64,000 bases of DNA from Sphingobacterium yanglingense (GCF_004363245.1 NZ_SNYV01000015.1:62001-126000); one strand, 5' to 3'. Positions 26,280 to 36,460 are shown, counted from the first letter of the stretch. Notes: generated from the sequence alone by a model not told the origin. A program made the numbers and translations.

Positions 26280-27206
26280 CTATTTCTGAACTTTAGAATA
26301 TTGCAGATCAAGTTTCTCACCTTTGGCGCCCTTCAAAGATAAATTGATATATAGAAGCGCCAAAAACAATAAGACAATACCCAACAATTGTATCATCGTA
26401 ATCTGTTCGTTCAAAACAAGAAAAGCGCACAACACGGCGGCAGGAAGTTCGAGCGTCAACAGTATAGCACTGAGTCCGGGGCCCAACTTGGGCATACCGA
26501 CACTAAAACATATAGGAGGAATAACGGTACCGAATATCGCTAAAAAAAGCCCCCACTGTAACAGACCACTGTCAATATGAACACTGTGGTACAAAGAATT
26601 GCAATTGATGAGAAATATAATAACAGTGGAGCCTGTGGTCATCAAGGCACTTTTCTCAAAGACATGTATATCTTTGCCCAACTCGCTGGTAAAAAGAATA
26701 TAAAAGCTATACAAAACGGCAGAAGACAAGGCCAAAGCAATACCCAACAGGGAGAAGTCTCTGGCCGTAACTCCAGTAAATCCTCCAGCTAGAAATGTTG
26801 AAAACAAGATAAAAGCTGCGGCCCCCAACTGCTTGAGATGAGGCCGCCTCCGCAGTACAATCCATTCGGCAAAAATACTCATCCAAGCCATCTGCATAAG
26901 TAATACAATAGCAAGGGATGCCGTAATGTACTGTACAGAAAGATAATACAGATAGGTCGCCACTCCCATACATGCTCCTGCCAACAATAACTTCCATCTT
27001 CCTACGGCTGGCATATCGCTCTTTTTTTTCCGATCTCTTGCCTTGCGAACGAAAGAAGCAGACCATAGGATTAAAGCCCCTATAAAACCCTGTATAAACG
27101 TAACCTCAGCTGCACTATAACCCTGTCCATATGCAATCTTGGCGAAAGAGGATAGCATCCCATAACTAAGCGCACCAAGAGCAACAATCAACACATATTT
27201 ATTCAT
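26280..27206 (-). CDS. DMT superfamily (EamA) transporter (308 aa)
   Basis: Ten hydrophobic segments in two EamA halves: the first begins VLIVALGALSYGMLSSFAKI, the second near residue 155 with LLGIALALSSAVLYSFYILF. GTVIPPICFSVGMPKLGPGL and LLTLELPAAVLCAFLVLNEQ are typical of the family. It is divergent from an Lrp/AsnC regulator gene, an arrangement usual for amino-acid or metabolite exporters. The substrate cannot be read from the sequence. Confidence 0.88.
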   Translation of the reverse strand: MNKYVLIVALGALSYGMLSSFAKIAYGQGYSAAEVTFIQGFIGALILWSASFVRKARDRKKKSDMPAVGRWKLLLAGACMGVATYLYYLSVQYITASLAIVLLMQMAWMSIFAEWIVLRRRPHLKQLGAAAFILFSTFLAGGFTGVTARDFSLLGIALALSSAVLYSFYILFTSELGKDIHVFEKSALMTTGSTVIIFLINCNSLYHSVHIDSGLLQWGLFLAIFGTVIPPICFSVGMPKLGPGLSAILLTLELPAAVLCAFLVLNEQITMIQLLGIVLLFLALLYINLSLKGAKGEKLDLQYSKVQK

Positions 27207-27261
27207 TATTATACTTTGTACAGGTAAATCTACTGAATGAAGTTTTCTATTCGATAAACAA

Positions 27262-27281
27262 GTTTTATAAATGTATAAAAC
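27262..27281. promoter_or_regulatory. Candidate Lrp/AsnC operator
   Basis: Perfect inverted repeat GTTTTATA AATG TATAAAAC (8-bp arms, 4-nt spacer) in the 150-bp gap between the exporter and Lrp-type genes. Position and symmetry fit autoregulation plus control of the exporter by the regulator encoded beside it. Confidence 0.45.
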
Positions 27282-27356
27282 ACGAAAAATGTATGTATTT
27301 TTAGTTTTTGGAACACAACAGACACATTAAAGAGACCCATAATCGGAAAAAATACA

Positions 27357-27818
27357 ATGGAAAAAATAAGCCCACAGGATCAGATGCTATTACGGGAACT
27401 CCAGAAGAACGCGAAGTATGATATCAATGAATTGACAAATACGCTGAATATGTCTCGCACATCGGTATACGACCGGATCAAAAGGTTGGAGTCTGAAGGG
27501 TATATCAAAGACTATGTCGCAATCCTAGATCAGGAAAAAGTAGGTTTAAATTTCACAGTGATTGTGAATGTCTCTCTGATCAGTCAGCAAAAAGTACATG
27601 TAGACCGCTTCTTAGAACAGATTACTGCCCTTGATGAGGTAATGGATGCCTATGTAACGGGGGGAATATTTGATATTGTCCTCAAGGTAGTGGTCAGCAG
27701 CCCGGAAGCCTATAATGCTTTTGCCTCGGGCAAACTATCAGCAATCCCTGAGGTCAGCAAGATACAGAGCTCTTTTGTGATGCGCTATATCAAACAGACT
27801 ACGGCATTGCCTTTTTAA
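27357..27818 (+). CDS. Lrp/AsnC-family transcriptional regulator (153 aa)
   Basis: N-terminal winged helix (LLRELQKNAKYDINELTNTL with helix-turn-helix NMSRTSVYDRIKRLESEGYI) and C-terminal RAM/AsnC ligand domain (IVNVSLISQQKVHVDRFLEQ, EVMDAYVTGGIFDIVLKVVV). Normal length. It probably senses an amino acid and controls the divergent DMT exporter. Confidence 0.93.
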   Translation: MEKISPQDQMLLRELQKNAKYDINELTNTLNMSRTSVYDRIKRLESEGYIKDYVAILDQEKVGLNFTVIVNVSLISQQKVHVDRFLEQITALDEVMDAYVTGGIFDIVLKVVVSSPEAYNAFASGKLSAIPEVSKIQSSFVMRYIKQTTALPF

Positions 27819-27845
27819 ATAAGCGATAATTTACTATTCAACAGC

Positions 27846-27876
27846 AGAAATAAGCAGTGTTACACTGCTTATTTCT
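27846..27876. terminator. Strong hairpin between convergent genes
   Basis: AGAAATAAGCAGTG and CACTGCTTATTTCT form a perfect 14-bp stem with a 3-nt loop, between the 3' ends of the Lrp gene (plus) and the TlpA-like gene (minus). The 3' flank on the plus strand has a short T tract after CTAATTC. Confidence 0.7.
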
Positions 27877-27906
27877 ACTGCTAATTCTTTCCGTTATGGA
27901 GTGTTA

Positions 27907-29091
27907 TTATAAAAGTTCGGCTAATAACTTATCCAATTCATCAGCTGCCTCTTTACCACTACCAACGAAACGTCTGATGATATTTCCATCCCTACCAATC
28001 AAAACCTTAGTAGGATATGCGCTGACACTATAAATAGATGGCACATCTGGGCCTATACTCCCCTTTGCGGTTCCCAGCAAATTGACCCAAGTCATCTGAT
28101 CTTCGTCCAAAGCCTGCGTCCACTTTTTATAATTCTGACTTTCGTCACCTCTTTCATTTGCTACACCTAGAATTTCAAATCCCTTGTCTCTATACATCAC
28201 GTACAGCTCACGTAAATGTGGATGGGTCTGCCGACAGGGGAAACACCAACTACCCCAAAAATCTAAGAGAATAACTTTTCCTTTTAAAGAAGATAGTGAC
28301 ACCTCTCTACCCTCTCTATCTTTCAGTGTGAAATCAGGAGCAACAGTTCCTTTTGCTGTTTTTTCCGCCTGTTGTAACCGCTCTGCATATTTCTGTCCCT
28401 CTACTGAGTTTCTTAAATCCGGTTGCAATTGAGCAAAAAAAGACGCTATTTCCGAAAATTCAAGCATGCTCCGCGTATAATCCTGTAACAGATCAAGCGC
28501 GATGCCTGATTGCGGATGACTAAACAAGAAGTCCTTTTCGATGGAATCGATTTTTCCCGTCGTCGCATAACTTTGCTTTAAATAGGCCGCTATAGCGACA
28601 CTATCCTTTTCTCGGTAAGCACGATCGCCATATTCTCTGTAAAGCTTATCATTACTGGTATAAAGCGGTTTCAACAACGCATCAAGCCTTTGTCTATCGC
28701 TATCTGCAGCAGACCCTTCAACAATTGTGCTGTTCATTTTTTTAGGGGCACTGGCCACCAGATGCCCCCCATCAATATAAAACTCGTGCGTATAGTCACG
28801 CAGAAAACGAGTCTGCATATGGTACCTTTCAACACTATCCGCGACTTTGAGCTGAATAGTGGCTTTTGTAGGATACATAATCTCCCCTGAGAACGAATAT
28901 TCTCCATTGCTTAACTTGGCACTATCGATAAGAGACACCCCATTCTGCGCAAACTTAAGATAAATCATATTATCCAAAATCCCCTCTACATCTACAACTT
29001 TACCTTTTAATGTAAATACTCTTGCACTTTGCCCTACTACAAATAAGGGCGCACATAGTATCATTAGCAATACAAAACGTATATTTTTCAT
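27907..29091 (-). CDS. TlpA-like thioredoxin with DUF4369 domain (394 aa)
   Basis: Signal FVLLMILCAPLFVVGQSA; DUF4369 about residues 24-130 (FTLKGKVVDVEGILDNMIYL); thioredoxin domain from about 250 (APDFTLKDREGREVSLSSLK) with active site FWGSWCFPC (Cys near residues 282 and 285) and cis-Pro region VSAYPTKVLIGRDG. Last gene of the SusC-SusD-DUF4843-PKD-like operon, 2 bp after the PKD-like gene. Likely handles disulfides in the envelope, perhaps of the imported cargo or of the operon's own lipoproteins. Confidence 0.92.
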   Translation of the reverse strand: MKNIRFVLLMILCAPLFVVGQSARVFTLKGKVVDVEGILDNMIYLKFAQNGVSLIDSAKLSNGEYSFSGEIMYPTKATIQLKVADSVERYHMQTRFLRDYTHEFYIDGGHLVASAPKKMNSTIVEGSAADSDRQRLDALLKPLYTSNDKLYREYGDRAYREKDSVAIAAYLKQSYATTGKIDSIEKDFLFSHPQSGIALDLLQDYTRSMLEFSEIASFFAQLQPDLRNSVEGQKYAERLQQAEKTAKGTVAPDFTLKDREGREVSLSSLKGKVILLDFWGSWCFPCRQTHPHLRELYVMYRDKGFEILGVANERGDESQNYKKWTQALDEDQMTWVNLLGTAKGSIGPDVPSIYSVSAYPTKVLIGRDGNIIRRFVGSGKEAADELDKLLAELL

Positions 29092-29093
29092 CT

Positions 29094-30596
29094 TTACATT
29101 TTTTCTTTATAGAACATACTCTTGATTTTACCAAATCCTTCATAGGCTTTTACTGGTTGATCCAGTCCCCCTGTTCCTGCGATATCAAACTCTAACACTC
29201 TACCTTTATTATTGCCATAAGTAGCAAGATATAATTTTCCTGTAGTTCGTATCGCTCTATACCCGGTCTGATACTGAGGAACTCTTGATACAGAAAGTTT
29301 TAAATCTGTAATTTCTTCTCCACTAACAGCCTGATAAACCACACGGGGGGTATTAGAAATATAATCATACAACATAACCTTATTATCAACTACATAATAG
29401 ATGTGAGGCAGACTAGTGGAGCTGGCAAAATAACGAGCATCACTCATATTCGCAGAAGCAGGTATCTCAGCATAAGCTTTGGCTGCATTTTGTGTAGATA
29501 CCGGATACAATTGGTAAAAATACATTTTATTATCCGGCCCTTTCATAATCCAATTATACAGCGTAGCATCATTTGAATAACCCGCATATACGCATTTCTT
29601 ATGGATATTGTTAGGATCAAAAGCCCCAGGTGTACTGGTATCTGTCCCATAAGTTTTTAGATGACCAGAGTAGAAACCTGAATACCATACAAAACGTCCA
29701 TTTTTTTCATCATAACCTATAAAGTTAGTCTTTCCAGCTATATAATTTCCTCCTGCTGTTGTCGTAATGACAAAAGGAGCTAATCTATAGTCACCCTGCA
29801 ACTCGGCCTCTAAGAAAGGACTATCACCGGCACTGGACCCCATAATAACGACACCATTGACTATACTATAAACAGCATTCGAACTAGGCTGTCCTAAAAT
29901 ATCATCAAGCTCGGTAATTTTGCTTAATGGAGTAGCAAGCATACTCGAAAAATCCTCTAACTTTTCATATGTTTCAGGATCTAATTCAACCGTATTTTCT
30001 CCTTTAGAGGTAAGAAAAAGGTAAATAGGCTTTTGAAACTGTTCTCCTACAGAATAATAAAAGCCCTTTAAATCCGACTGCAAGACCGAAATGTATTCTC
30101 CATTATTTGCTCCGGAGAATAAGTTATTATAGATACTGCCATCAAAACCGATATGACTGATATCCCCTCCCTTTACAGTCTCTTCTAAAACGACAATACC
30201 ACTTCCGTACTTAGACACCAATGTAATATATTGCTCTCGTGTAGCGGTGATACCTGTTCTCTTATCCTCGACGACATACATTAAAGTATAGCCACCTATG
30301 GGCGCATCAAGTGGTACATCCAAGTCTTTTTTATCAGAAAGCTCGATAAGAGGCCCATAAGCATCACTAAACATATACCACCGATAACCATATTGGGAGG
30401 GATCCCCATCTTTTTGAGATATTGTAGTCTTTATCAATAACTTTTCTCCCAGTAAAACATCTATATTTTCGTCTTCACTCAGCTCTTGTACTTCTATTTC
30501 ATTAATTGCAGTAAGATCGTAATTACCTTTATCCTTAGCACAGGAATTCAACAGAACAAAAGTCAATATATATACTATTATATTAGATTTCATCAT
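29094..30596 (-). CDS. PKD-like family lipoprotein (500 aa)
   Basis: Signal IIVYILTFVLLNSC with lipobox Cys; the mature start AKDKGNYDLTAINEI is typical of the Bacteroidetes PKD-like (PKD_2) lipoproteins. A Ig/PKD-like beta region follows (about residues 35-130, DGDPSQYGYRWYMF), then a repeated beta structure that looks like a propeller (GNYIAGKTNFIGYDEKNGRF, YLATYGNNKGRVLEFDIAGT). It lies between DUF4843 and TlpA in the operon; such proteins are thought to sit on the cell surface beside SusCD. Function unproven. Confidence 0.8.
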   Translation of the reverse strand: MMKSNIIVYILTFVLLNSCAKDKGNYDLTAINEIEVQELSEDENIDVLLGEKLLIKTTISQKDGDPSQYGYRWYMFSDAYGPLIELSDKKDLDVPLDAPIGGYTLMYVVEDKRTGITATREQYITLVSKYGSGIVVLEETVKGGDISHIGFDGSIYNNLFSGANNGEYISVLQSDLKGFYYSVGEQFQKPIYLFLTSKGENTVELDPETYEKLEDFSSMLATPLSKITELDDILGQPSSNAVYSIVNGVVIMGSSAGDSPFLEAELQGDYRLAPFVITTTAGGNYIAGKTNFIGYDEKNGRFVWYSGFYSGHLKTYGTDTSTPGAFDPNNIHKKCVYAGYSNDATLYNWIMKGPDNKMYFYQLYPVSTQNAAKAYAEIPASANMSDARYFASSTSLPHIYYVVDNKVMLYDYISNTPRVVYQAVSGEEITDLKLSVSRVPQYQTGYRAIRTTGKLYLATYGNNKGRVLEFDIAGTGGLDQPVKAYEGFGKIKSMFYKEKM

Positions 30597-30604
30597 CTTT
30601 AAAT

Positions 30605-31408
30605 TTATATTATCGGAAGGACTACTGGATTTCCTAACTCATCGAGCATAGGTGTTCCGTTCTCTTTTTCATACTCGTATAGGGCTTTCAACAATTTAGC
30701 ATAATAGGTATACATTTCTACACCAGTAGGTGCATCTGCACCATCTCGAGCACGTGGTCCCCATACCGTTCTTCCGGTCACATCGAGAATAAATTTCCAT
30801 TTCACATCACTATAATTTCCAAAAAAATACTTAAACCAACTTCCACTCGCATCCCAAGTATCCGGCTTCAAAAGCTGATCATTTAGTTTGATGAGATAAT
30901 CAGGTAAAAAAACGACAGAGGGTTCACCGTTGTACGTATTATTCGTTTTTGTCTTATCAATTAAATAGGGAAAGTCTTCTGATTGTCTAATCTCTAAATA
31001 AATATTAACCTGTGTATTTTTTAGATCAGGAGCTCTCTTCACTATAAGCGGGACTGTAGAAGCTATACTATCGGCATCGATCCAAGTTTCTATAAGCTGA
31101 TAATGTACACCGGCTTTGGCGGTAGTACGCGAATCATCGATCACTAAAGGAACTTTTCTTTTTACGGACTTGGGAAAACCCGAAATCTTTACAGGTATAT
31201 AGATGGTATCTAAGTCCAGGTCGTCTGCTTTTTCAGCAAAGGAATAAGACATACTATCTCGTCGTCCAGAGAAAGTCTCTTTATTGATATATATTCCTGG
31301 CTCATCATTGTACATTAATTCCTTATTGGAACAAGAAGCAGCTATAGCCAAAAGTACAATAGAAGTAATTATCCAAAATATCCTACTCTTATATGTTATC
31401 TTATTCAT
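30605..31408 (-). CDS. DUF4843 lipoprotein (267 aa from preferred start)
   Basis: The longest frame starts at 31495, but the ATG at 31408 gives a proper lipoprotein signal (SRIFWIITSIVLLAIAASC) and leaves room for a leader after susD. The DUF4843 signs are NDEPGIYINKETFSGRRDSM, SYSFAEKADDLDLDTIYIPV, then GVHYQLIE and LEIRQSEDF. It lies between SusD and the PKD-like protein in the operon, the usual place for this family, which is probably a surface accessory of the SusCD importer. No catalytic motif seen. Confidence 0.82.
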   Translation of the reverse strand: MNKITYKSRIFWIITSIVLLAIAASCSNKELMYNDEPGIYINKETFSGRRDSMSYSFAEKADDLDLDTIYIPVKISGFPKSVKRKVPLVIDDSRTTAKAGVHYQLIETWIDADSIASTVPLIVKRAPDLKNTQVNIYLEIRQSEDFPYLIDKTKTNNTYNGEPSVVFLPDYLIKLNDQLLKPDTWDASGSWFKYFFGNYSDVKWKFILDVTGRTVWGPRARDGADAPTGVEMYTYYAKLLKALYEYEKENGTPMLDELGNPVVLPII

Positions 31409-31512
31409 ATATGTATATTTTTTAAAACTGTCATATGGAATATCCAAAGCTGTTTCACAGGTGCCTGTGCAATCTGTCTTAGATTGATATTGCATATCTA
31501 TTAATAACTAGA

Positions 31513-32931
31513 TTAACGATTCCCAAATTCGATTTCACTATCTGGAAGAGGAAAAATAAAACTGGATTCTTTGAGTGCAACGGTAGCACGTGGAATGGTC
31601 AAGATGCCTAATCTTTTATAGTAAAAGAAAGTCTGTCCTTCCGCGTAGAACTCCTTATTATATTCTTTAGCCAATTCCTGCATCTTAATAGTTTCGTTGA
31701 AATTAGAAGTTAACTCAAGAAGACCGCGATGTGAGCGCACTTCATTTAACCAATCTCTGGACTTTTCAAGATCCGGAGTCGCTTCTGCCGCGATATAATA
31801 CATCTCCGAAATTCGAATCATAGGCATCTGATTCGCCAATTCTAACTTGGTAATACCATCTTGCCAAAACTTGGTGCTATAGGAGTAGCCGTTTGCTGGT
31901 CGGACATGATATAGATACCGGTAATCAGTAGAACCTCCATTAGCTATCTCGTACAGATTATTCATATTAGTAGTAGACAGAAAAAAGGTAGTAGTCTGAA
32001 AGCTAGTATTCCCTTCAAGACGAAACCTTTTATCAACCAGCGTTTTCATTAAAGGTTGATTCAGCGCAAAGATATGCTCGGTAGAAAAGGTACGATCCTG
32101 ATTAGAAGTTTGATTGAACGTAGTACGATTAACAAAAGGGAACTTACCAGATGCAATAACTTCTTGAGCATATTTTAACGCTTTTTCTTTGTTACCAGCA
32201 TAGAGATATATTCTAGCCTTTAGAGCTTTTACAGCCCAGTAATTAAAGTGATTGCGTGTATAGAGATTAAATTCATCTTGGTTTTCGCCATTGTTATATG
32301 CTACATCCTGATCTACAGACAGAAGCGTTTCGGCCTCATCGAGATCTTCAATACACTTTTCTATAACCTCAGAAAAGCTACTCATATCCGTCACTTTATT
32401 ATCAAAGGCCGTGACATAAGGAATAGCTATTTTTGCCTCATTATTAAGTGGTAGAGGACCAAACATACGCAACAAATCGAAATGCATATAGGCCCTTAAC
32501 CCCAACGCCTGTCCTTTCACAAGGTTATAATGGTTTTTTCTAAAGATAGATTTAGCATCGTCTACATGTTCCAGTAAATTATTAACGCCACCGATAGCAG
32601 TATACATATTGCTCCAGATAGTCGCAACGGTATTCTTGACATCCGGGTGAACATAATTGTAAAGGGCATGTTCGCGAAGCGGGTGGCCAGTAGCCGTAGT
32701 TTGATAATTCTGTCCCATAGCACTTATGGTCGTCATTGTCAAATTATCAGCATATACCCCTGCTCCCATTTGGAGATAAGACCCCAATATGGCTTCATTA
32801 AACCCCTCTTCAGTATCGAACAGTTCATCTTGAAGAACCTCCGTACCTGGGCGTACATCCAGCCAGTCTTTACAGGATGTGAAAGAAAACCCAGTCAATA
32901 ATGCGATTAATATATAAATAGGCTTTTTCAT
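31513..32931 (-). CDS. RagB/SusD-family lipoprotein (472 aa)
   Basis: Signal IYILIALLTGFSFTSC and mature start KDWLDVRPGTEVLQDELFDT are characteristic. TPR helices: KGQALGLRAYMHFDLLRMFG, FNYWAVKALKARIYLYAGNK, PMIRISEMYYIAAEATPDLE. The C-terminal part has KEYNKEFYAEGQTFFYYKRL. It is 15 bp downstream of its susC and forms the import lid of that receptor. Confidence 0.95.
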   Translation of the reverse strand: MKKPIYILIALLTGFSFTSCKDWLDVRPGTEVLQDELFDTEEGFNEAILGSYLQMGAGVYADNLTMTTISAMGQNYQTTATGHPLREHALYNYVHPDVKNTVATIWSNMYTAIGGVNNLLEHVDDAKSIFRKNHYNLVKGQALGLRAYMHFDLLRMFGPLPLNNEAKIAIPYVTAFDNKVTDMSSFSEVIEKCIEDLDEAETLLSVDQDVAYNNGENQDEFNLYTRNHFNYWAVKALKARIYLYAGNKEKALKYAQEVIASGKFPFVNRTTFNQTSNQDRTFSTEHIFALNQPLMKTLVDKRFRLEGNTSFQTTTFFLSTTNMNNLYEIANGGSTDYRYLYHVRPANGYSYSTKFWQDGITKLELANQMPMIRISEMYYIAAEATPDLEKSRDWLNEVRSHRGLLELTSNFNETIKMQELAKEYNKEFYAEGQTFFYYKRLGILTIPRATVALKESSFIFPLPDSEIEFGNR

Positions 32932-32946
32932 AAAGCTGTTGTTTTA

Positions 32947-35900
32947 TTAAAATATACTAGTAGATATGTTAAAAGTAAAACTCCTTGCAAATGGATAATC
33001 AAGTCCACGCTCCCTTTTTATTGTAGAGATATAAAAAGGATCTGCCATGTATAACTCTAATCTGGTGTTAGAAAGACGAGCCCTTTTCATCCATTCGGTA
33101 TGTTGTGGAAATTGATAAGAAAATGACACACGTGACGCCTCAATCATAAATTCTTTTTGGACAAAACGTGATGTTGCTAATGTGGTTTCAACAACCGGTC
33201 TGCCATCTGCACTACCTATGATACCTTTAAAAAAAGTATGATCTCCGGGAGCCTTCCATCGATCATTGGCTACTCTACGATCCACATTATAGGTAATATC
33301 TGCATTTTCTACACGATCCACTAAAGTCTGGTTATAAAGACTGGCCCCTAATCTATAAGAGAAATAAATATTAAAACCAAAGCCTTTGTAATCTATGCCT
33401 GTATTGATTGTACCGGACACCTTAGGTCGTGTGTCACCTATTGACACTTTATCATCTGCATTCCAGACGTAGGTTCTGTTTCCATTTCTATCCAAATAGA
33501 TCTCCTGCCCATTGGCTGGATCAATCCCTAGACTGCGTACTGCATAAATAGCGGTTAATGATTGTCCCTCCTGATAATAATTCTTAGGCTTGTTACGATC
33601 AGGATCTTCTACATCTTTATCTTTGGCATCTGCAGCTTCATTCAACTTACGTAAGGAATTGGATATCTTAGTGATCGTATTGGTATTGGCATAAGCAGAA
33701 ACACCAACCCGCCAGAAAAGCTCCTTCTGTGCATCTTGTATAAGATTGACATTTACATTTCCTTGCCAACCTAGATTCTTTAAAGCTCCGGCATTTTCCT
33801 TATAGGAACTAAAGCCCATAGAAGGTGGCGTGTTAATATCCAGAATCAAATCATTGGTTGTATTGTGATAAAAATCTGCTGATAGGCTAATTCTATTATT
33901 CCACAAAATAGCATCCGTACCTATGCTTCTTTTAATACTCTTTTGCCAACCTAACGCAGAATTACCATACCCTGTCATGTGCGCGCTAAGCTGATTGATA
34001 TAAAACTGATCCGAATAATAATTATAGGTACTTAATGCCATATAGGGTGGAAAATTCTGGTCCCCTGTGGTACCCACAGAGCTTCGGATTTTTAGAAAAT
34101 TGATAAAAGACACCTCTTTCAAAAAGGACTCCCGATGTAAATTCCATCCCAAACCAAAAGACCAGAAAGGAGCTAGTTGTCGATCCTTACCGAATTGTGA
34201 TGAAGCATCCATACTTAACGAAGCATCCAAAAGATACTTATTATCATACGAGTAGTTAGCATTCATTCTACTGCTGACCAATCGGCTAATTCCTTGCGAT
34301 CCCGAAGGCTTTAAAGTAGCAGGATCGTATTTACTGGCAAAAATAAGCTCCGCTACCTTTTCGTTCGGAAAACCTATAGCGGATGTGGTATACGTTTGTT
34401 CCTTTCCTTCATTGATATTTAAATTTCCAGTAAAGAACAATAGATTTTTAGCCCAAGTCTTACGGATATCAAATCCGATATTGGCATCGATCAAATCACT
34501 CGTCCCAGACGATTTGGTATAACGGCCACGTTCCGTAAGAGGTAAGGATTCGAAACTGGTATGACTAGAAGACAGATAAAGATCTGAAGTGTTATTATTA
34601 TGAGTAATACCTAAACCTCCAACCAATTTTAGCCATTCTAAAACAGACCACTCAAACCGGAAATTATTGGTAAAGCCCAATTGCTCACTAAAATCCTTAT
34701 GGGGTAAAACGGCATTATATAGGGGGGTGTCATAATTTGAATAGAAAGCTCCACTACTGTTCCTCCTCGGTTGCCCCAGAAACCGAACGAAGTCTCCATT
34801 TTCATCATAAGGGGACCAATATTGGTTGAGCTTGGTGTAATCGGAGAATGTACCATAAGGACTATTTTTGGATTTAACCCGATTTATACTCAAGTCATTA
34901 CTAAAAAGTAAGTTCTTATTTCTATATGTTAACGCCACACCACCAGAAAGCTTGTTACGTCCCGACCCTTTCATGACACCAACATCATTATTGGTATTTA
35001 AATTTATACCATATCTTACCACTTGATCTCCTCCTTCTAAGAAGAAGGATTGCGAACTGCCAAATGCATTCTGCAAGGGCTGGGATAACCAATAGGTATC
35101 AACACCACTCACTACAGATTTTAATCGCTCATTATACTCTGCATCGCGAACGGTTTGCAAATAAGGCCAGTCGCCATTGTCTTTGTAATAGCCTATCTCT
35201 TTTTCAAAAGCTAATTTTTCTTTTGCATTCAAAAGATGGTAACTGCCCAAATCCGCCAATGTAGCTGTCACTCCACCTCTATAAGACACCCTGACCGTTC
35301 CTTCCTTCGGTTGTCGGGTATCGATGACAATAACACCATTGCTAGCCCGAGAGCCATATATAGAAGTGGCTGCAGCATCTTTTAGCACGGTAATACGCTC
35401 CACCCTATTCATATCCAAATCATAGATCCGCTGTAAAGTGACCTGAAAACCGTCTAACACAAACAGAGGTGCATTCGGCTTGTCGCCGTATACATTGCGA
35501 AGGCTCGCACTACTGTTGGATATCGCTGATTGATCTGGAAAGTTATTCTGGCCTCGTAGCTCGATATCTGGTAGCCGATTAGGATCAGACCCTAAATTGA
35601 TATCTTCAGGCATACGGAAAGAGGGATCTAAAACACTGATAGCTCCTAATATATTGGAAGATGCCACGCGTTTCAACTCTTCTGCTGTAATGGTTCTAGC
35701 GGATCCTGTATAATTTTCCACAGGACGCTTATACAATCCCGTACGCACGACGACTTCGTTCAGATCGTTATTTTTTGTATAAAGCCTAACTTTGATTTCT
35801 TTGATTTTGCTATCGATTTTTATTTCCTTTGTTTCATAACCTACATAATTGATACGTATAAGCTTGGTATTCTCTGGTACTTTTAATTGAAAATATCCTT

Positions 35901-36459
35901 TATTATCCGTTAGACATTTATTATTATGTCCCACAACAGTAATAGTCGCACCGACAAGTGGAATCTCGCCATCGTCAGAAACGACTGAACCTTTTATAAT
36001 AACACCATCTTGAGCCTCCATACTATTCACGATAGAAGCATTCTTTACGTTAGGCAACAACACGATTGTATTTTCCTCAATCTTGTAGGTTAGCCCCTTT
36101 GATGCTAGAATTTCGTCCATAGCTTTAGACAATGGTGCATTGTCCAAATCGACAGAGATACTGCTCTCTACATTCAACATATTGGTATTGTATAGAAAAC
36201 CATATCCTGTTTGCTTGGTGACAGTACGTAGGGCATCCTTAATTTTTACACGCTGTCCCTTCAATGTGACTTGCTGCGAATAGACTGATGCACTGAGATG
36301 TAACAGCGGAACAAGTGTTAAAACTCCAGTTAATTTCATAATTCTCCAGATTTTTTGTGTCCTCGATTGATGGGTATCCGATGATTCAATCGGAGAGGAC
36401 AAATTAATACGGCATAGCCACCTTGCAAAAGGTGCTTTTTTATCCGAGTAGATTTGCAT
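32947..36459 (-). CDS. SusC/RagA TonB-dependent receptor (1170 aa)
   Basis: Leader with basic region, then MKLTGVLTLVPLLHLSASVY; STN domain (RVKIKDALRTVTKQTGYGFL, about residues 72-130); carboxypeptidase-like domain about 155-235 (DGEIPLVGATITVVGHNNKC); plug with NEVVVRTGLYKRPVENYTGS, VERITVLKDAAATSIYGSRA, SNGVIVIDT; barrel to the C-terminal Phe (TFNISTSIF). The 1170 residues are at the upper end of the family. Fed by the operon SusD, DUF4843, PKD-like, TlpA; regulated through the FecR encoded 160 bp upstream. Codons 2-4 on the opposite strand carry a perfect -7 element for a possible antisense RNA. Substrate unknown. Confidence 0.95.
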   Translation of the reverse strand: MQIYSDKKAPFARWLCRINLSSPIESSDTHQSRTQKIWRIMKLTGVLTLVPLLHLSASVYSQQVTLKGQRVKIKDALRTVTKQTGYGFLYNTNMLNVESSISVDLDNAPLSKAMDEILASKGLTYKIEENTIVLLPNVKNASIVNSMEAQDGVIIKGSVVSDDGEIPLVGATITVVGHNNKCLTDNKGYFQLKVPENTKLIRINYVGYETKEIKIDSKIKEIKVRLYTKNNDLNEVVVRTGLYKRPVENYTGSARTITAEELKRVASSNILGAISVLDPSFRMPEDINLGSDPNRLPDIELRGQNNFPDQSAISNSSASLRNVYGDKPNAPLFVLDGFQVTLQRIYDLDMNRVERITVLKDAAATSIYGSRASNGVIVIDTRQPKEGTVRVSYRGGVTATLADLGSYHLLNAKEKLAFEKEIGYYKDNGDWPYLQTVRDAEYNERLKSVVSGVDTYWLSQPLQNAFGSSQSFFLEGGDQVVRYGINLNTNNDVGVMKGSGRNKLSGGVALTYRNKNLLFSNDLSINRVKSKNSPYGTFSDYTKLNQYWSPYDENGDFVRFLGQPRRNSSGAFYSNYDTPLYNAVLPHKDFSEQLGFTNNFRFEWSVLEWLKLVGGLGITHNNNTSDLYLSSSHTSFESLPLTERGRYTKSSGTSDLIDANIGFDIRKTWAKNLLFFTGNLNINEGKEQTYTTSAIGFPNEKVAELIFASKYDPATLKPSGSQGISRLVSSRMNANYSYDNKYLLDASLSMDASSQFGKDRQLAPFWSFGLGWNLHRESFLKEVSFINFLKIRSSVGTTGDQNFPPYMALSTYNYYSDQFYINQLSAHMTGYGNSALGWQKSIKRSIGTDAILWNNRISLSADFYHNTTNDLILDINTPPSMGFSSYKENAGALKNLGWQGNVNVNLIQDAQKELFWRVGVSAYANTNTITKISNSLRKLNEAADAKDKDVEDPDRNKPKNYYQEGQSLTAIYAVRSLGIDPANGQEIYLDRNGNRTYVWNADDKVSIGDTRPKVSGTINTGIDYKGFGFNIYFSYRLGASLYNQTLVDRVENADITYNVDRRVANDRWKAPGDHTFFKGIIGSADGRPVVETTLATSRFVQKEFMIEASRVSFSYQFPQHTEWMKRARLSNTRLELYMADPFYISTIKRERGLDYPFARSFTFNISTSIF

Positions 36460-36460
36460 A

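Noticed and set aside
27214..27226. TTTGTACAGGT near 27216 and again near 47520, similar to the array core
   Set aside because: Only two scattered matches of a short motif, one before each of two unrelated genes; chance is likely.
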